In this document: positions 43,114 through 52,592 of the stretch, piece after piece
Position numbering within the stretch: the stretch's first letter is position 1
Layout of the letters: each line of letters begins with the position of its first letter
Origin: an uncultured Pseudomonadota bacterium
Lineage (GTDB): Bacteria > Pseudomonadota > Alphaproteobacteria > Rs-D84
Direction: 5' to 3'
DNA: 64,000 bases
Assembly (NCBI GenBank): GCA_902781465.1
Contig: CACZJK010000004.1
Coordinates: forward strand, 1-64,000
Position numbers and translations under genes: made by a program
Notes under the pieces: generated by a model
Seen by the model: only the letters and a program-made list of their open reading frames with translations
Database searches by the model: none
What the model was told of the DNA's origin: nothing

Positions 43114-45207
43114 ATGAAAGTATTAAATTTATTCGGAAAATCAATGGTAAGTGTCGCGGTATTGGCGGCTTTCTGTGATGCGCAGGCGGCGACAGGTCGT
43201 GCAAGTATGATGCCAAATGCAGAAGTGGTTCGTATGCCGACAATGCCAACTTTTTCATTAAATACTATTGGTAATCCTGCGGTGACAACGGTTACTCAAC
43301 CTGCTGTTAATACAGGTACCAGTGTTATCCCAACTCCGACACCTGATCCAAAGCCGACAGATGTTTGCCCTGATGGTGGTGTAAAAAATTCTACTTATAC
43401 TGTCAATATGTGTATGAATGATATCTTGCAATGCGTTAATACTGGCGCTCTGCAGGGCGGCTTGCACGATTTGTTTAATGAAGATGTTCGTAATTCTATT
43501 ATGGGTGGTATGAAGTTGTGCCAGGTTTCAGTTGATAAATGTATTCGTGATGTACGTATTGATTGCCATAATGTTTATAATGAAAGTAATGATGTGTGGT
43601 TGGATTTCAATTCAAGAATTGTTCAACCTGAATATTACAACTTTGTTTTGCGTAAAACAGGTTTGACACCAAATCAGGCCGAAAATACTTGTTTGTTATT
43701 GGACAGAAATACTTACGGTTCTTCTTTTGCGGCTGTTTCTGATACTAATGTCGTAAATACCGAATATAATAACAAAGTAGGCGCTTATAATGAATCTTTG
43801 GGTGGAACTTTGTCCAAAGATAATCCACAAGGTGTCGCGGTCAATACTGTTGGATACGATGGAAATCGTGGCCATTATGCGCGTTGGGATGCTGCAAATG
43901 CAGAATGCTTGATTCGTGTTGCAGCATATAACAAAGACAAATTGATTACAAACAGTTGGTTGTTCGGTGCGGTTGGTAATGATAATCCTGCGGAAGTTTG
44001 GGAAAAAGCAGGTTCTACATTTACTTGCAACAAAGGGTTGTTTGATATGGATTCTTTGTTAAATGATACAAAAACAGCCGCTGTTATCGCTGTCCCTGGT
44101 GGTGCGATATTAGGAACTGCAATTGGTGCTGCCGCCGGTGCCGGGGTTTATAATAAAAAGAAAGCCGCCGCAGACGAAGCCGCTGAATTAGCAAAGGCGA
44201 ACTTTGGTAAAGATCCTTGCGAAGATCCTGAATATGTTAAAAAATTACAAGCAAAAATCGGTTATGATTATATTGACTTGTTAAAAACATATATGTGGGA
44301 AAATCCAACTGTTGGTGATGATGGAAAAACTGTCACAGGTGGAACTGCTATTTTTGATAATGCAAAACCTTATGCATTGGATACTGAACAATGTCAAGCA
44401 ATACACAGATTGTATTCAAAAATTAAATTGTATGAATCTGGTTTGAAAAATTGTGAAAGCATTGACAGATATAATGCTATGCAAAGGGTTGCTCCGGTAG
44501 CGTATTCAAAAGCAACTTTGAAAACAGCGTTGGGAACTATGATTTGTGAAGGAAGTATGGTTTGTGATGAAACTGTACAAAATCAGTTGTCAAATGAATG
44601 TTTGTTCGTTCCTTTACAAAGAGGTTTAGCAGAAGATACTAGTTATAGAATATTCTGTAATGAAGATCATAACTGCTTGCCTGCACCAGTTATCAAAGAT
44701 CAAAAAAGAGAACTTGAAAGATTGTTGGCAACTATAAAACCTGTTGTTGCAGAAGCTGGATTAGAAGAAGAAGGTGTTGCATTGAACAAAGGTAAAGAAA
44801 TCGGTAAGGGTGCGGCGATTGGTGCGGCGACTGGTTTGGCCGCGGGTGGTGTCGCAACTGCTATTACGGCCTTTGTGGAAAAAAGCAATATTACATGTAA
44901 GGTGGGTGATGGTTTGAATTCTGTTGCCTTGGGCAAAGCACACACAATAGGTTCTTTGAAAGATTTCTATGTAAAGTGGAACTTGAATTTGCCTGATACA
45001 GTATCACCAACATCTGCGGTTGTTGATAAGGCTTCATGGGAACAAGCATGCGGACAATTCAATAATAAATTAGCGGATTGTCCAAAGGTTCAAATCAACC
45101 TGAAAGATGCTAATGGTAAATATACATTGGTTCCTTCTGCATGTAAGGTTTCTGGAACAATCTGTATTATGAATGATTCTGTGGCCACTTCACACGGTAT
45201 CAAATAA
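43114..45207 (+). CDS. Large secreted Cys-rich protein, divergent family member E
   Basis: The 697-residue protein has a signal peptide (AAFCDAQA, about residue 25) and a Pro/Thr-rich linker (about 35-85, TPTPDPKPTDVC). Cys-rich helical segments follow, such as CMNDILQCVNTG and MKLCQVSVDKCIRDVRIDC. CHNVYNESNDVWLDF resembles the DVWDEF/YVWNDF segments of the other family members. Two glycine-zipper hydrophobic segments, GGAILGTAIGAAAGAG (near 330) and GAAIGAATGLAAGG (near 565), could insert in or cross a membrane. It lacks the CMD-x-FC box, so it is a distant member. The start follows TTGGGAGAA; an extended -10 TGATATAAT is upstream. Function unknown. Confidence 0.7.
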   Translation: MKVLNLFGKSMVSVAVLAAFCDAQAATGRASMMPNAEVVRMPTMPTFSLNTIGNPAVTTVTQPAVNTGTSVIPTPTPDPKPTDVCPDGGVKNSTYTVNMCMNDILQCVNTGALQGGLHDLFNEDVRNSIMGGMKLCQVSVDKCIRDVRIDCHNVYNESNDVWLDFNSRIVQPEYYNFVLRKTGLTPNQAENTCLLLDRNTYGSSFAAVSDTNVVNTEYNNKVGAYNESLGGTLSKDNPQGVAVNTVGYDGNRGHYARWDAANAECLIRVAAYNKDKLITNSWLFGAVGNDNPAEVWEKAGSTFTCNKGLFDMDSLLNDTKTAAVIAVPGGAILGTAIGAAAGAGVYNKKKAAADEAAELAKANFGKDPCEDPEYVKKLQAKIGYDYIDLLKTYMWENPTVGDDGKTVTGGTAIFDNAKPYALDTEQCQAIHRLYSKIKLYESGLKNCESIDRYNAMQRVAPVAYSKATLKTALGTMICEGSMVCDETVQNQLSNECLFVPLQRGLAEDTSYRIFCNEDHNCLPAPVIKDQKRELERLLATIKPVVAEAGLEEEGVALNKGKEIGKGAAIGAATGLAAGGVATAITAFVEKSNITCKVGDGLNSVALGKAHTIGSLKDFYVKWNLNLPDTVSPTSAVVDKASWEQACGQFNNKLADCPKVQINLKDANGKYTLVPSACKVSGTICIMNDSVATSHGIK

Positions 45208-45227
45208 CAGATACAGAATATCAATAA

Positions 45228-45262
45228 AAGAACACCGATTTAATTCGGTGTTTTTTTAATTA
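45228..45262 (+). terminator. Rho-independent terminator
   Basis: AACACCGA-TTTAAT-TCGGTGTT followed by TTTTT; ends the gene at 43114-45207. Confidence 0.85.
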
Positions 45263-45287
45263 TAAAATAAAAAAACAGCCTAAATAA

Positions 45288-46388
45288 TTATGCTGCTTTT
45301 TTGATGTTCTGTTTGATTTCACGAACGTATTTTCTTAATTCATCAATTGGAACCAATGTGCCATCTTGTTTTTGTGCAGACCAATAATCCCAACCATTAA
45401 AACTGACACTGTGTTGTATACGTGCCGCCATAACGTGAATTGATGCTTTGCCATACAAAGTGTGTGTCAATTGTGCATCGTGTGTAATCATAACACGATC
45501 GCCCTTTGGCCCAACCAAAGTTTGTCCAACGTAAAGCAGTCCGCCATCAATCAATTCGCGGAATGCTACCTTGATGGCATCGCGTTTTGGTGCATTAACT
45601 TCGATATCAGATAAATCAACAGGTTTTACATTTTTAACACGTTCACGTGCGGCATTGACATAAGTTTCTTCGCGATCAATTCCAATAAATTGACGTCCCA
45701 ATTCTTTTGCGACCGCTGCAGTTGTACCCGAACCAACAAATGGATCCAATATAACATCGCCCGCCTTGGTCGAAGCCAATATTACACGACGTAATAAATC
45801 CATAGGCTTTTGTGTGTTGTGTAAACTTTTTCCATCTTTGTCTTTTACGCGTTCTTCGCCCAAACAAATATTGATATCCCAATCAGAACGCATTTGTTTT
45901 CCACCATTTAATTTCTTCATTGTTTCATAATTAAATGTGTATTTACCTGTTTTAGTTGGTGTTGCCCAAATCAAAGTTTCGTGCGCATTTGTAAAACGGG
46001 TTCCACGGAAATTAGGCATTGGATTAGTCTTTACCCAAACAATATCATTCAAAATCCAAAAGCCCATATCTTGTAAAACAGAACCAACGCGGAATATGTT
46101 ATGATAAGAACCCATAACCCATATTGCGCCTTCTGGTTTTAATATACGTTTACATTCGTGCATCCAAGCACGTGTAAATTCGTCATATTGTTCATTAGAT
46201 TCAAACGCATCCCAGTTATCGCGTACTGCGCGCGCAGCGGTTTGGTCTTCTGGACGATAAAGAGTTTTTTCACCCAATTGTAAGTTATAAGGGGGATCAG
46301 CAAAAATCACATCCACAGATGCATCTGGAATCTTGCGCATAATTTCAATACAATCACCGCACAAAATTTGATTCAGGTATTTTTGCAT
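45288..46388 (-). CDS. ccrM: CcrM-type adenine-N6 DNA methyltransferase
   Basis: The 366-residue beta-class methyltransferase is the type that methylates GANTC and couples replication to transcription in Alphaproteobacteria. Motif IV DPPYNLQL is near residue 31. Motif I FVGSGTTAAVAKELGR is near 220, after the target-recognition part. A C-terminal domain of about 90 residues (KVAFRELIDGGLLYVGQTLV ... GWDYWSAQKQDG) is specific to CcrM and needed for DNA recognition. A single GANTC site inside a palindrome lies in the region shared with nrdR. Confidence 0.93.
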   Translation of the reverse strand: MQKYLNQILCGDCIEIMRKIPDASVDVIFADPPYNLQLGEKTLYRPEDQTAARAVRDNWDAFESNEQYDEFTRAWMHECKRILKPEGAIWVMGSYHNIFRVGSVLQDMGFWILNDIVWVKTNPMPNFRGTRFTNAHETLIWATPTKTGKYTFNYETMKKLNGGKQMRSDWDINICLGEERVKDKDGKSLHNTQKPMDLLRRVILASTKAGDVILDPFVGSGTTAAVAKELGRQFIGIDREETYVNAARERVKNVKPVDLSDIEVNAPKRDAIKVAFRELIDGGLLYVGQTLVGPKGDRVMITHDAQLTHTLYGKASIHVMAARIQHSVSFNGWDYWSAQKQDGTLVPIDELRKYVREIKQNIKKAA

Positions 46389-46465
46389 TTTTTCTCTCTC
46401 GTTAGACTTTTGCGTCCTAATCTTTTTGAATATTTTATCATATTTTAGGGGTATAAAAAAGCCGC

Positions 46466-46478
46466 AACCGAATCGGTT
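46466..46478. promoter_or_regulatory. Palindrome with GANTC site between ccrM and nrdR
   Basis: AACCG-AAT-CGGTT: perfect 5-bp arms; GAATC at 46470-46474 is a CcrM target. It lies 78 bp upstream of the ccrM start. The rest of the 184-bp divergent region is AT-rich with no clear sites. Confidence 0.4.
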
Positions 46479-46572
46479 TTGAAAAAAAACACTTGATTTT
46501 TATAAAAAAGCAATTTTTTTTAATATAAATTCTACTTTACTTATCGATGAATATTTTCTAACCTTAAAGATT

Positions 46573-47079
46573 ATGAGATGTCCATATTGTAATTCTACTG
46601 ACAGCCGTGTGGCGGATTCCCGCCCAGATATCGAAGATGCGATTATTCGCCGTCGTCGTGTTTGCAATCAATGCGGTGCAAAGTTCACTACGGTTGAACG
46701 TATTCAAATGCGTGATTTAGTTGTTCGTAAAAATAACGGAAAATTGGAACCTTTTGACAGGGATAAATTGTATCGCAGTATTAAATTGGCGTGTCGTAAT
46801 CGTGATGTGCGTGATGAACAAATTGAACGATTGGTCGCTTCTATTCAGCGCAGACTGGAAACAGAATCCGAAGATGATATGGTGACAAGTGCTATGGTCG
46901 GACAAATGGTAAGCGATTCTTTGTTGAATCTTGACCCGATTGCTTTCATAAGATTTGTTTCTGTGTATCGAAAGTTTTCAAAGGTTTCTGATTTTAAGAA
47001 AATTATCAGCCAAATTCCAGAGGCTGACGAAGACGCAATCGTATGTGAATTGCCAAAAACAAAGACTTCTTTATTTTGA
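46573..47079 (+). CDS. nrdR: Transcriptional repressor NrdR
   Basis: The 168-residue Zn/ATP-cone repressor of ribonucleotide reductase genes. The N-terminal zinc ribbon is CPYC ... CNQCGAKF, and the ATP-cone starts with VVRKNNGKLEPFDRDKL (near 50). A short extension follows the usual C-terminus (about 150-168). No ribosome-binding site precedes the ATG. It is divergent from ccrM; slt follows after 3 nt, so the two are an operon. Confidence 0.94.
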   Translation: MRCPYCNSTDSRVADSRPDIEDAIIRRRRVCNQCGAKFTTVERIQMRDLVVRKNNGKLEPFDRDKLYRSIKLACRNRDVRDEQIERLVASIQRRLETESEDDMVTSAMVGQMVSDSLLNLDPIAFIRFVSVYRKFSKVSDFKKIISQIPEADEDAIVCELPKTKTSLF

Positions 47080-47082
47080 GTT

Positions 47083-48795
47083 ATGAAAAAAATAATAGGA
47101 ATTTTATTGGCTATTTTTGTCACAGGCTCGGCCTGTGCCTTGGAATCTGTGGATGTTCTAAGTGATGAAAACGCTGCTTTATATGCCCAAATATTTTTAT
47201 TACAAGATAAAGAAAAAATAGAAACTGCAAAGAAATACGAAAATAAACTGACTGACAAATCTTTGATGAATGAAGTGTTGTATCAAAGATATATTTCAAA
47301 AACTTATCATACGCGTGGCACAGAATTAAAAACTTGGATGGATAAATATTACGATATGCCAGGCGCAGAACGTTTGTATAAAATCGCAAATATAAAACAG
47401 GCGTCTGTGCGCAAACCTGTGGTGCCACATATTATTACTGGTAAAGATTATATCGAAACTGCGCAATCTGAAACATGGACAGTAAAGACATACAAGGAAT
47501 CGACAACAAAAACTATTGATAAATTCAAAAAAGCGATAAGGTCTGGCTCTTCGAAAAATGCCCGTAATATATTGGAAAGTAAATTTTTTAAATCCAGAAT
47601 ATCTGAATCTGATTATGGCCGCCTGGCGGGGCGTTTGGCATTTTTGTATTACACAAATGGTGAATATGAATTGTCCAAGAAATGGGGATTTGTGTCGTCT
47701 GATGCCAATTCAGAATATGGTCTTTGGACAATGGGATTGCTTTATTTCAAAGAACAAAAATATAAGGAAGCACAAAAATATTTTTCACGAATTTTAAATT
47801 TAACACAAATTAACAATGCACGTAAAACAGAAGCAGCCTTCTGGGCAGGGCGCAGTGCGGATATAAATGGTGACAAGGCAAATGCTAAGAAATATTGGAA
47901 GATTGCTGCCGCGTATCCGATGTCTTTTTATGGTGCGTTGGCATCAACTATGTTGGGTGATACACCAGAATATGAATTCTTTGACCAAGATTGTTCAGAT
48001 GAAGATATTGTCGTTTTGCGTGAAAATAAATATGGGAAAAAAGCGTTGGCTTTATTACAGGTTGGACGCAAAGACCGCGCAGAACAATATTTGAAGTATT
48101 TGGTGACATCAAAATCTTCTGATAAATTATTACATGCGGTTAATGCAGTATCTTCACTTTATGGTTTGCCAAGTGTATCAATTGCTGTTTCTGGTGTTAT
48201 GCGCGACAGGGGTGTTTCGGAAATCGATGATGATATTATTTATTCTGCACAATATCCATTACCTAATTGGGAACCTTTGGGGGGGTGGTCCATTGACAGG
48301 GCTTTGTTATTGGCAATAACTAAACAAGAAAGTGGTTTTAAACCAAATGCAAAATCAAACGCTGGTGCAAACGGCGTTATGCAAATTATGCCAAATACTG
48401 CGAAACGCGTTGCGCGCAAAAATGATATGAAGATGTCTGATATAGATATGTCTAATCCTGAACATAATATGTTTGTGGGCCAACAATACATTGTTGATTT
48501 ATTGCAACATCAATTGATAAAAAATAATATTATAAAAATGTTGGTTGCGTATAATGCAGGAATGGGCAATTTGGTTAAATTTGAAAAAACTTTTTCAACA
48601 ACGGACCCATTATTATACATAGAAAGTTTCCCGGCGTATGAAACACGTAATTATATTAAACGCGTGATGTCTAATTTGTGGCTTTATCGTGCGCGTCTTA
48701 ATCAGCCTTTGACATCGTTAAAAGATTTGGCTGATGAACATTGGCCTTATTATAACAGTGAAGATGAATATGTTTTGAACAAAATGGCTTTGTAA
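47083..48795 (+). CDS. slt: Soluble lytic murein transglycosylase
   Basis: The 570-residue periplasmic protein has a signal peptide (to about residue 20). A long alpha-superhelical U-domain (about 30-390) has TPR-like helices (NARKTEAAFWAGRSADINGD, ANAKKYWKIAAAYPM). A C-terminal GH23 lysozyme-like domain (about 400-550) contains the catalytic Glu in LLLAITKQESGFKP and the signatures GANGVMQIMPNTAK and MLVAYNAGMGN. It cleaves peptidoglycan with 1,6-anhydro product formation. Starts 3 nt after nrdR. Confidence 0.93.
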   Translation: MKKIIGILLAIFVTGSACALESVDVLSDENAALYAQIFLLQDKEKIETAKKYENKLTDKSLMNEVLYQRYISKTYHTRGTELKTWMDKYYDMPGAERLYKIANIKQASVRKPVVPHIITGKDYIETAQSETWTVKTYKESTTKTIDKFKKAIRSGSSKNARNILESKFFKSRISESDYGRLAGRLAFLYYTNGEYELSKKWGFVSSDANSEYGLWTMGLLYFKEQKYKEAQKYFSRILNLTQINNARKTEAAFWAGRSADINGDKANAKKYWKIAAAYPMSFYGALASTMLGDTPEYEFFDQDCSDEDIVVLRENKYGKKALALLQVGRKDRAEQYLKYLVTSKSSDKLLHAVNAVSSLYGLPSVSIAVSGVMRDRGVSEIDDDIIYSAQYPLPNWEPLGGWSIDRALLLAITKQESGFKPNAKSNAGANGVMQIMPNTAKRVARKNDMKMSDIDMSNPEHNMFVGQQYIVDLLQHQLIKNNIIKMLVAYNAGMGNLVKFEKTFSTTDPLLYIESFPAYETRNYIKRVMSNLWLYRARLNQPLTSLKDLADEHWPYYNSEDEYVLNKMAL

Positions 48796-48801
48796 AAAAC
48801 T

Positions 48802-49428
48802 ATGCGTGTTATTCCTGATTTTTCAATTGAAAAAAATATAGGCAAAAAAATAATTGCTGGTGCTGATGAAGCAGGACGTGGTCCTTTATGTGGCCCCGTG
48901 GTTGCTGGTGCTGTTGTTTTCAAAAAATATGATTTTGATGATATGCCTCTTATCTGTGATTCAAAACAGATGACTGAAAAACAACGTGATATCGCATATA
49001 ATTGGATAACAAATAATCCAGATATTATTTGGGCTGTGGCTCAATGCAGTGCGATAGAGATAGATGAAATGAATATTTTACAAGCATCATTAACAGCGAT
49101 GAAACGCGCGATAAGTGCGCTGGGGATAAATGTTGAATATTGTTTGATTGATGGAAATAAAATGCCAAAAGATTTGATTGGTGAACCAGTTGTTAAAGGG
49201 GATGCGAAATCTTTATCTATTGCAGCGGCTTCGATTATTGCGAAAGTGACACGTGACAGGATTATGAAAGATTTGGCACAAAAGTATCCGCAATACGAAT
49301 GGGAAAAGAATGCAGGCTATCCAACACAACAACATTTGCAAGCAATCGATAAATATGGTATAAATGAACATTATAGAAAGACCTATCGTCCAATAAAGGA
49401 AAGGATTGAAAAAAATGGAAATTCGTAG
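48802..49428 (+). CDS. rnhB: Ribonuclease HII
   Basis: 208 residues; removes ribonucleotides from DNA. Catalytic residues are visible in IIAGADEAGRGPLCGPVVAG (Asp, Glu), LIDGNKMP (Asp) and AKSLSIAAASIIAKVTRDRI (region of the last Asp). It lies 6 nt after slt without its own strong ribosome-binding site, so coupled. It overlaps pgk by 14 nt. Confidence 0.95.
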   Translation: MRVIPDFSIEKNIGKKIIAGADEAGRGPLCGPVVAGAVVFKKYDFDDMPLICDSKQMTEKQRDIAYNWITNNPDIIWAVAQCSAIEIDEMNILQASLTAMKRAISALGINVEYCLIDGNKMPKDLIGEPVVKGDAKSLSIAAASIIAKVTRDRIMKDLAQKYPQYEWEKNAGYPTQQHLQAIDKYGINEHYRKTYRPIKERIEKNGNS

Positions 49429-50581
49429 TGTTTTCGAAGCCGATGTTCGTTCAAAGTATGTTTTATTACGTGATGATTTTAATGTTCAAATTGTTGATGG
49501 CGAAATAACAGAAACTTTCAGAATTGATGCATCAATGCCAACCATTAAATATTTAATGGAACAAGGCGCACGTGTTGTGATTTGTTCTCATCTTGGGCGG
49601 CCAAAGGGCAAGAAGGATCCTGAATTATCTTTGCGACCAATTGCAGAATATATGAATATTCCTTTTATAGGTGACTGTTTGGATAAAAGTTTTTTATCAA
49701 ATATGAAAGATGGCGATGTTGTGTTATTGGAAAATTTGCGTTTTTATGCTGGTGAAGAAGAAAACGAAGATACGTTTGCTAAAAAATTAGCACAAGGTTT
49801 CGATTTATATGTGAACGATGCTTTTGCTGTTTCTCATCGTGCGGCGGCCAGCATTGTTGGTATAGCAAAATATTTGCCATCTTTTGCGGGAATTTTATTG
49901 GAAAAAGAAATAACAAATTTAACAAAAATTATGGAAAAACCAACGCATCCATTAATCGCTTTCGTTGGTGGCAGCAAAGTGTCAACCAAAATAGGCGTAT
50001 TAAAAAAATTGGTTTCTGTTGCAGATAAAATCGTTATTGGCGGCGCGATGGGGACAACTTTCAATTTTGTGCTGGGGTTGCCAGTTGGCGATTCGTTATA
50101 TGAAGAATCTATGGCCGATACTGCATTGGAAATAATAAATATTGCCAAAGAAAATAATTGTGAAGTTTTATTGCCTTTGGACAAAGGGGTTGGAAAAACT
50201 TTTTCAAAAGATGCGATTCGTATTAATCGTGATGCAGATGATATACACGATGATGATGTAATAATGGATGATGGCGAAAAAACTATCATGCGTAACAAAG
50301 AATTATTAAAAGATGCAAAAACTGTGATTTGGAACGGAACATTTGGTATGGCAGAGTGGGGCAAGCCTTGGGCGCGTGCTTCGTTTGAATTGGCGCAAGA
50401 TATAGCGCATTTTACCAAAACAGGAAAAATAGAAAGCATTGTCGGTGGTGGCGATACTGTTGCGGCATTAAATGCATGTGGCGTATTTAATGATATGACA
50501 TATGTTTCAACAGGTGGTGGTGCGTTTCTTGAATTTATCGAAGGTAAAAGTTTGCCGGGTATAAAAGTTCTGGAAAAATAG
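49415..50581 (+). CDS. pgk: Phosphoglycerate kinase
   Basis: The 388-residue glycolytic kinase. Substrate-binding motifs include RDDFNVQIVDG (usually RxDFNVP, here P is Q), VVICSHLGRPKGKKDPELSL, LLENLRFYAGEEEN, FVGGSKVSTKI and the C-terminal GGGDTVAAL followed by YVSTGGGAFLEFIEGKSLPG. The ATG at 49415 lies inside rnhB after AAAGGAAAGG; a TTG at 49406 is unlikely. Together with fba it shows a working glycolysis/gluconeogenesis route. Confidence 0.95.
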   Translation: MEIRSVFEADVRSKYVLLRDDFNVQIVDGEITETFRIDASMPTIKYLMEQGARVVICSHLGRPKGKKDPELSLRPIAEYMNIPFIGDCLDKSFLSNMKDGDVVLLENLRFYAGEEENEDTFAKKLAQGFDLYVNDAFAVSHRAAASIVGIAKYLPSFAGILLEKEITNLTKIMEKPTHPLIAFVGGSKVSTKIGVLKKLVSVADKIVIGGAMGTTFNFVLGLPVGDSLYEESMADTALEIINIAKENNCEVLLPLDKGVGKTFSKDAIRINRDADDIHDDDVIMDDGEKTIMRNKELLKDAKTVIWNGTFGMAEWGKPWARASFELAQDIAHFTKTGKIESIVGGGDTVAALNACGVFNDMTYVSTGGGAFLEFIEGKSLPGIKVLEK

Positions 50582-50633
50582 ATTGCTGGCTTGAAAAACC
50601 GGATTTTTTCCTTATTTATTTACTATAAAATTA

Positions 50634-50660
50634 GCGAATCGGACAAATTCGTGTTATAAT
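50634..50660 (+). promoter_or_regulatory. clpP promoter with palindrome
   Basis: Extended -10 TGTTATAAT (50652-50660). The region just upstream holds CGAAT-CGGACAA-ATTCG (about 50634-50650), a small inverted repeat that could be an operator. Confidence 0.45.
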
Positions 50661-50685
50661 TAGGTGTAAAAAAGAGGATTTTATT

Positions 50686-51267
50686 ATGTCGTTAGTTCCT
50701 ATTGTTATAGAAGAATCTCCAAAAGGTGAACGTTCTTTTGATATTTATTCACGCCTTTTGCGTGACAGAATTGTTATGATTTCTGGTCCAATTGAACCGG
50801 CTATGGCTAATACAGTTGTTGCACAATTATTGTTTTTGGAATCAGAAAACCCTAACGCAGATATTTCTTTGTATATTAATACACCAGGGGGTGATGTGAC
50901 CGCTGGTTGGGCGATTATGGATACAATGAAATATATTAAACCAGATGTTTCGACAATTGGTATGGGATTGGTTGCGTCAATGGGGTCTGTGTTGTTGGCT
51001 GCGGGTGCCAAGGGTAAACGTTTCGTTTTGCCAAATACAGAAATTATGATTCATCAACCATCTTCTGGGACTCAAGGTCAAGTTACAGATATGGAAATAT
51101 CTTTGCGTGAAACACAACGTGTAAAACAAGTCATTATAAAACAGATGTCTGAATTCACTGGTCGCAAAGAAAAAGAAGTTTTTGATGCGATGGAACGTGA
51201 TAATTGGATGGATGCAGAAGCAGCGAAGAAATTTGGTTTGATTGATGAAATTTTGATAAGAAAATAA
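50686..51267 (+). CDS. clpP: ATP-dependent Clp protease proteolytic subunit
   Basis: 193 residues. The catalytic triad Ser lies in VASMGSVLL (near 100), His in MIHQPSSG, and the Asp follows in the last third ([10 protein letters not shown]). [12 protein letters not shown] is the substrate-groove motif. It forms barrels that degrade proteins unfolded by ClpX, encoded 16 nt downstream. AGAGG lies upstream of the ATG. Confidence 0.97.
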   Translation: MSLVPIVIEESPKGERSFDIYSRLLRDRIVMISGPIEPAMANTVVAQLLFLESENPNADISLYINTPGGDVTAGWAIMDTMKYIKPDVSTIGMGLVASMGSVLLAAGAKGKRFVLPNTEIMIHQPSSGTQGQVTDMEISLRETQRVKQVIIKQMSEFTGRKEKEVFDAMERDNWMDAEAAKKFGLIDEILIRK

Positions 51268-51283
51268 TTCAAGGTTTATAAAA

Positions 51284-52540
51284 ATGAGCAACGAAAAAAC
51301 AACAAATACACCAGCACAACAGTTTTGCAGTTTTTGTGGCAAGTCTGTTTATGAAGTAAAAAAATTAGTAAGTGGTAAAGACGTTTGTATTTGTGATGAA
51401 TGTATTAATTTGTGTAATGACATTATGGCAGATGATAAACAATCTCAAATTAAACATGAATCTGCCGCGTTGCCAACACCATCGGAAATTTATAAATTCT
51501 TGAATGAATATGTTATTGGCCAAGACAGTGCAAAAAGAACTTTGGCGGTTGCGGTTTATAATCATTATAAACGTAATACTGCCGCAGTGGCATCTAATGT
51601 TGAAATACAAAAATCTAATATCTTAATGATTGGTTCCACTGGGACAGGAAAAACATTATTTGCGCAAACATTGGCACGTGTGTTGGATGTTCCTTTTGCG
51701 ATTGCTGATGCAACCACTTTGACCGAAGCGGGTTATGTTGGCGATGACGTAGAATCTGTTTTAACGCGTTTATTACAAAATGCTAATTTTGATGTAGAAC
51801 GTGCACAACGCGGAATTATCTATATCGATGAAATTGATAAAATTTCACGTAAATCTGAAAATCCGTCATTAACACGCGATGTATCTGGCGAAGGTGTTCA
51901 ACAGGCTTTGTTAAAGTTAATCGAAGGAACTGTCGCTAATGTTCCGGCCAGTGGTGGTGGACGCAAACATCCAGGCGAATCTACTGTTCAATTGGATACA
52001 AGTAAGATTTTATTTATATGTGGTGGTGCGTTTGATGGATTGAATAAAATTATTGCATCACGCAGTGCTTCACGTGCAGGTATTGGTTTTGGGGCAAATG
52101 TTCAAGACAAAAAAGAACGCGAAGAAAAAGATTTCTTGGAAGATGTTCAATCAAGTGATTTAGTTCGTTTTGGAATTATTCCAGAATTAATTGGTCGTTT
52201 GCCAATCGTCACAACTTTACAACCTTTGGATGAAAAAGCATTGGTTAAGATTTTGACAGAACCTAAAAATGCAATTGTAAAACAATATGCGGCCATGTTG
52301 GAAATGGATGGTATTAAACTAAACATCACAAAAGATGGTTTAACTGCAATTGCAAAAATGGCAATTGAAAGAAAAACAGGTGCACGCGGTTTGCGTTCGA
52401 TATTGGAAAAGATTTTGTTAAAACCTATGTTTGAAGCGCCAGACAAAAAAGATTTACAAGAAATTGTAATTGATGCAGATGTTGTAAATGGTAAAAAAGA
52501 ACCTGTTGAAATATATGCGGAAACAAAAAAAGTAGCATAA
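51284..52540 (+). CDS. clpX: ATP-dependent Clp protease ATP-binding subunit ClpX
   Basis: The 418-residue AAA+ unfoldase. The N-terminal zinc-binding domain is CSFCGKS ... CDECINLC. Walker A is GSTGTGKT, Walker B is IIYIDEIDK, sensor motifs follow in the [15 protein letters not shown] arginine-finger region. It feeds substrates to ClpP, the gene just upstream. It ends in a bidirectional terminator. Confidence 0.97.
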   Translation: MSNEKTTNTPAQQFCSFCGKSVYEVKKLVSGKDVCICDECINLCNDIMADDKQSQIKHESAALPTPSEIYKFLNEYVIGQDSAKRTLAVAVYNHYKRNTAAVASNVEIQKSNILMIGSTGTGKTLFAQTLARVLDVPFAIADATTLTEAGYVGDDVESVLTRLLQNANFDVERAQRGIIYIDEIDKISRKSENPSLTRDVSGEGVQQALLKLIEGTVANVPASGGGRKHPGESTVQLDTSKILFICGGAFDGLNKIIASRSASRAGIGFGANVQDKKEREEKDFLEDVQSSDLVRFGIIPELIGRLPIVTTLQPLDEKALVKILTEPKNAIVKQYAAMLEMDGIKLNITKDGLTAIAKMAIERKTGARGLRSILEKILLKPMFEAPDKKDLQEIVIDADVVNGKKEPVEIYAETKKVA

Positions 52541-52561
52541 TATTTTGATAAAATTTGAAAA

Positions 52562-52592
52562 TAAAAAACCGATTAAATATCGGTTTTTTATT
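52562..52592. terminator. Bidirectional terminator
   Basis: AAAAACCGAT/ATCGGTTTTTT hairpin with TAAAT-type loop between convergent clpX and the Cys-rich gene. Confidence 0.85.
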
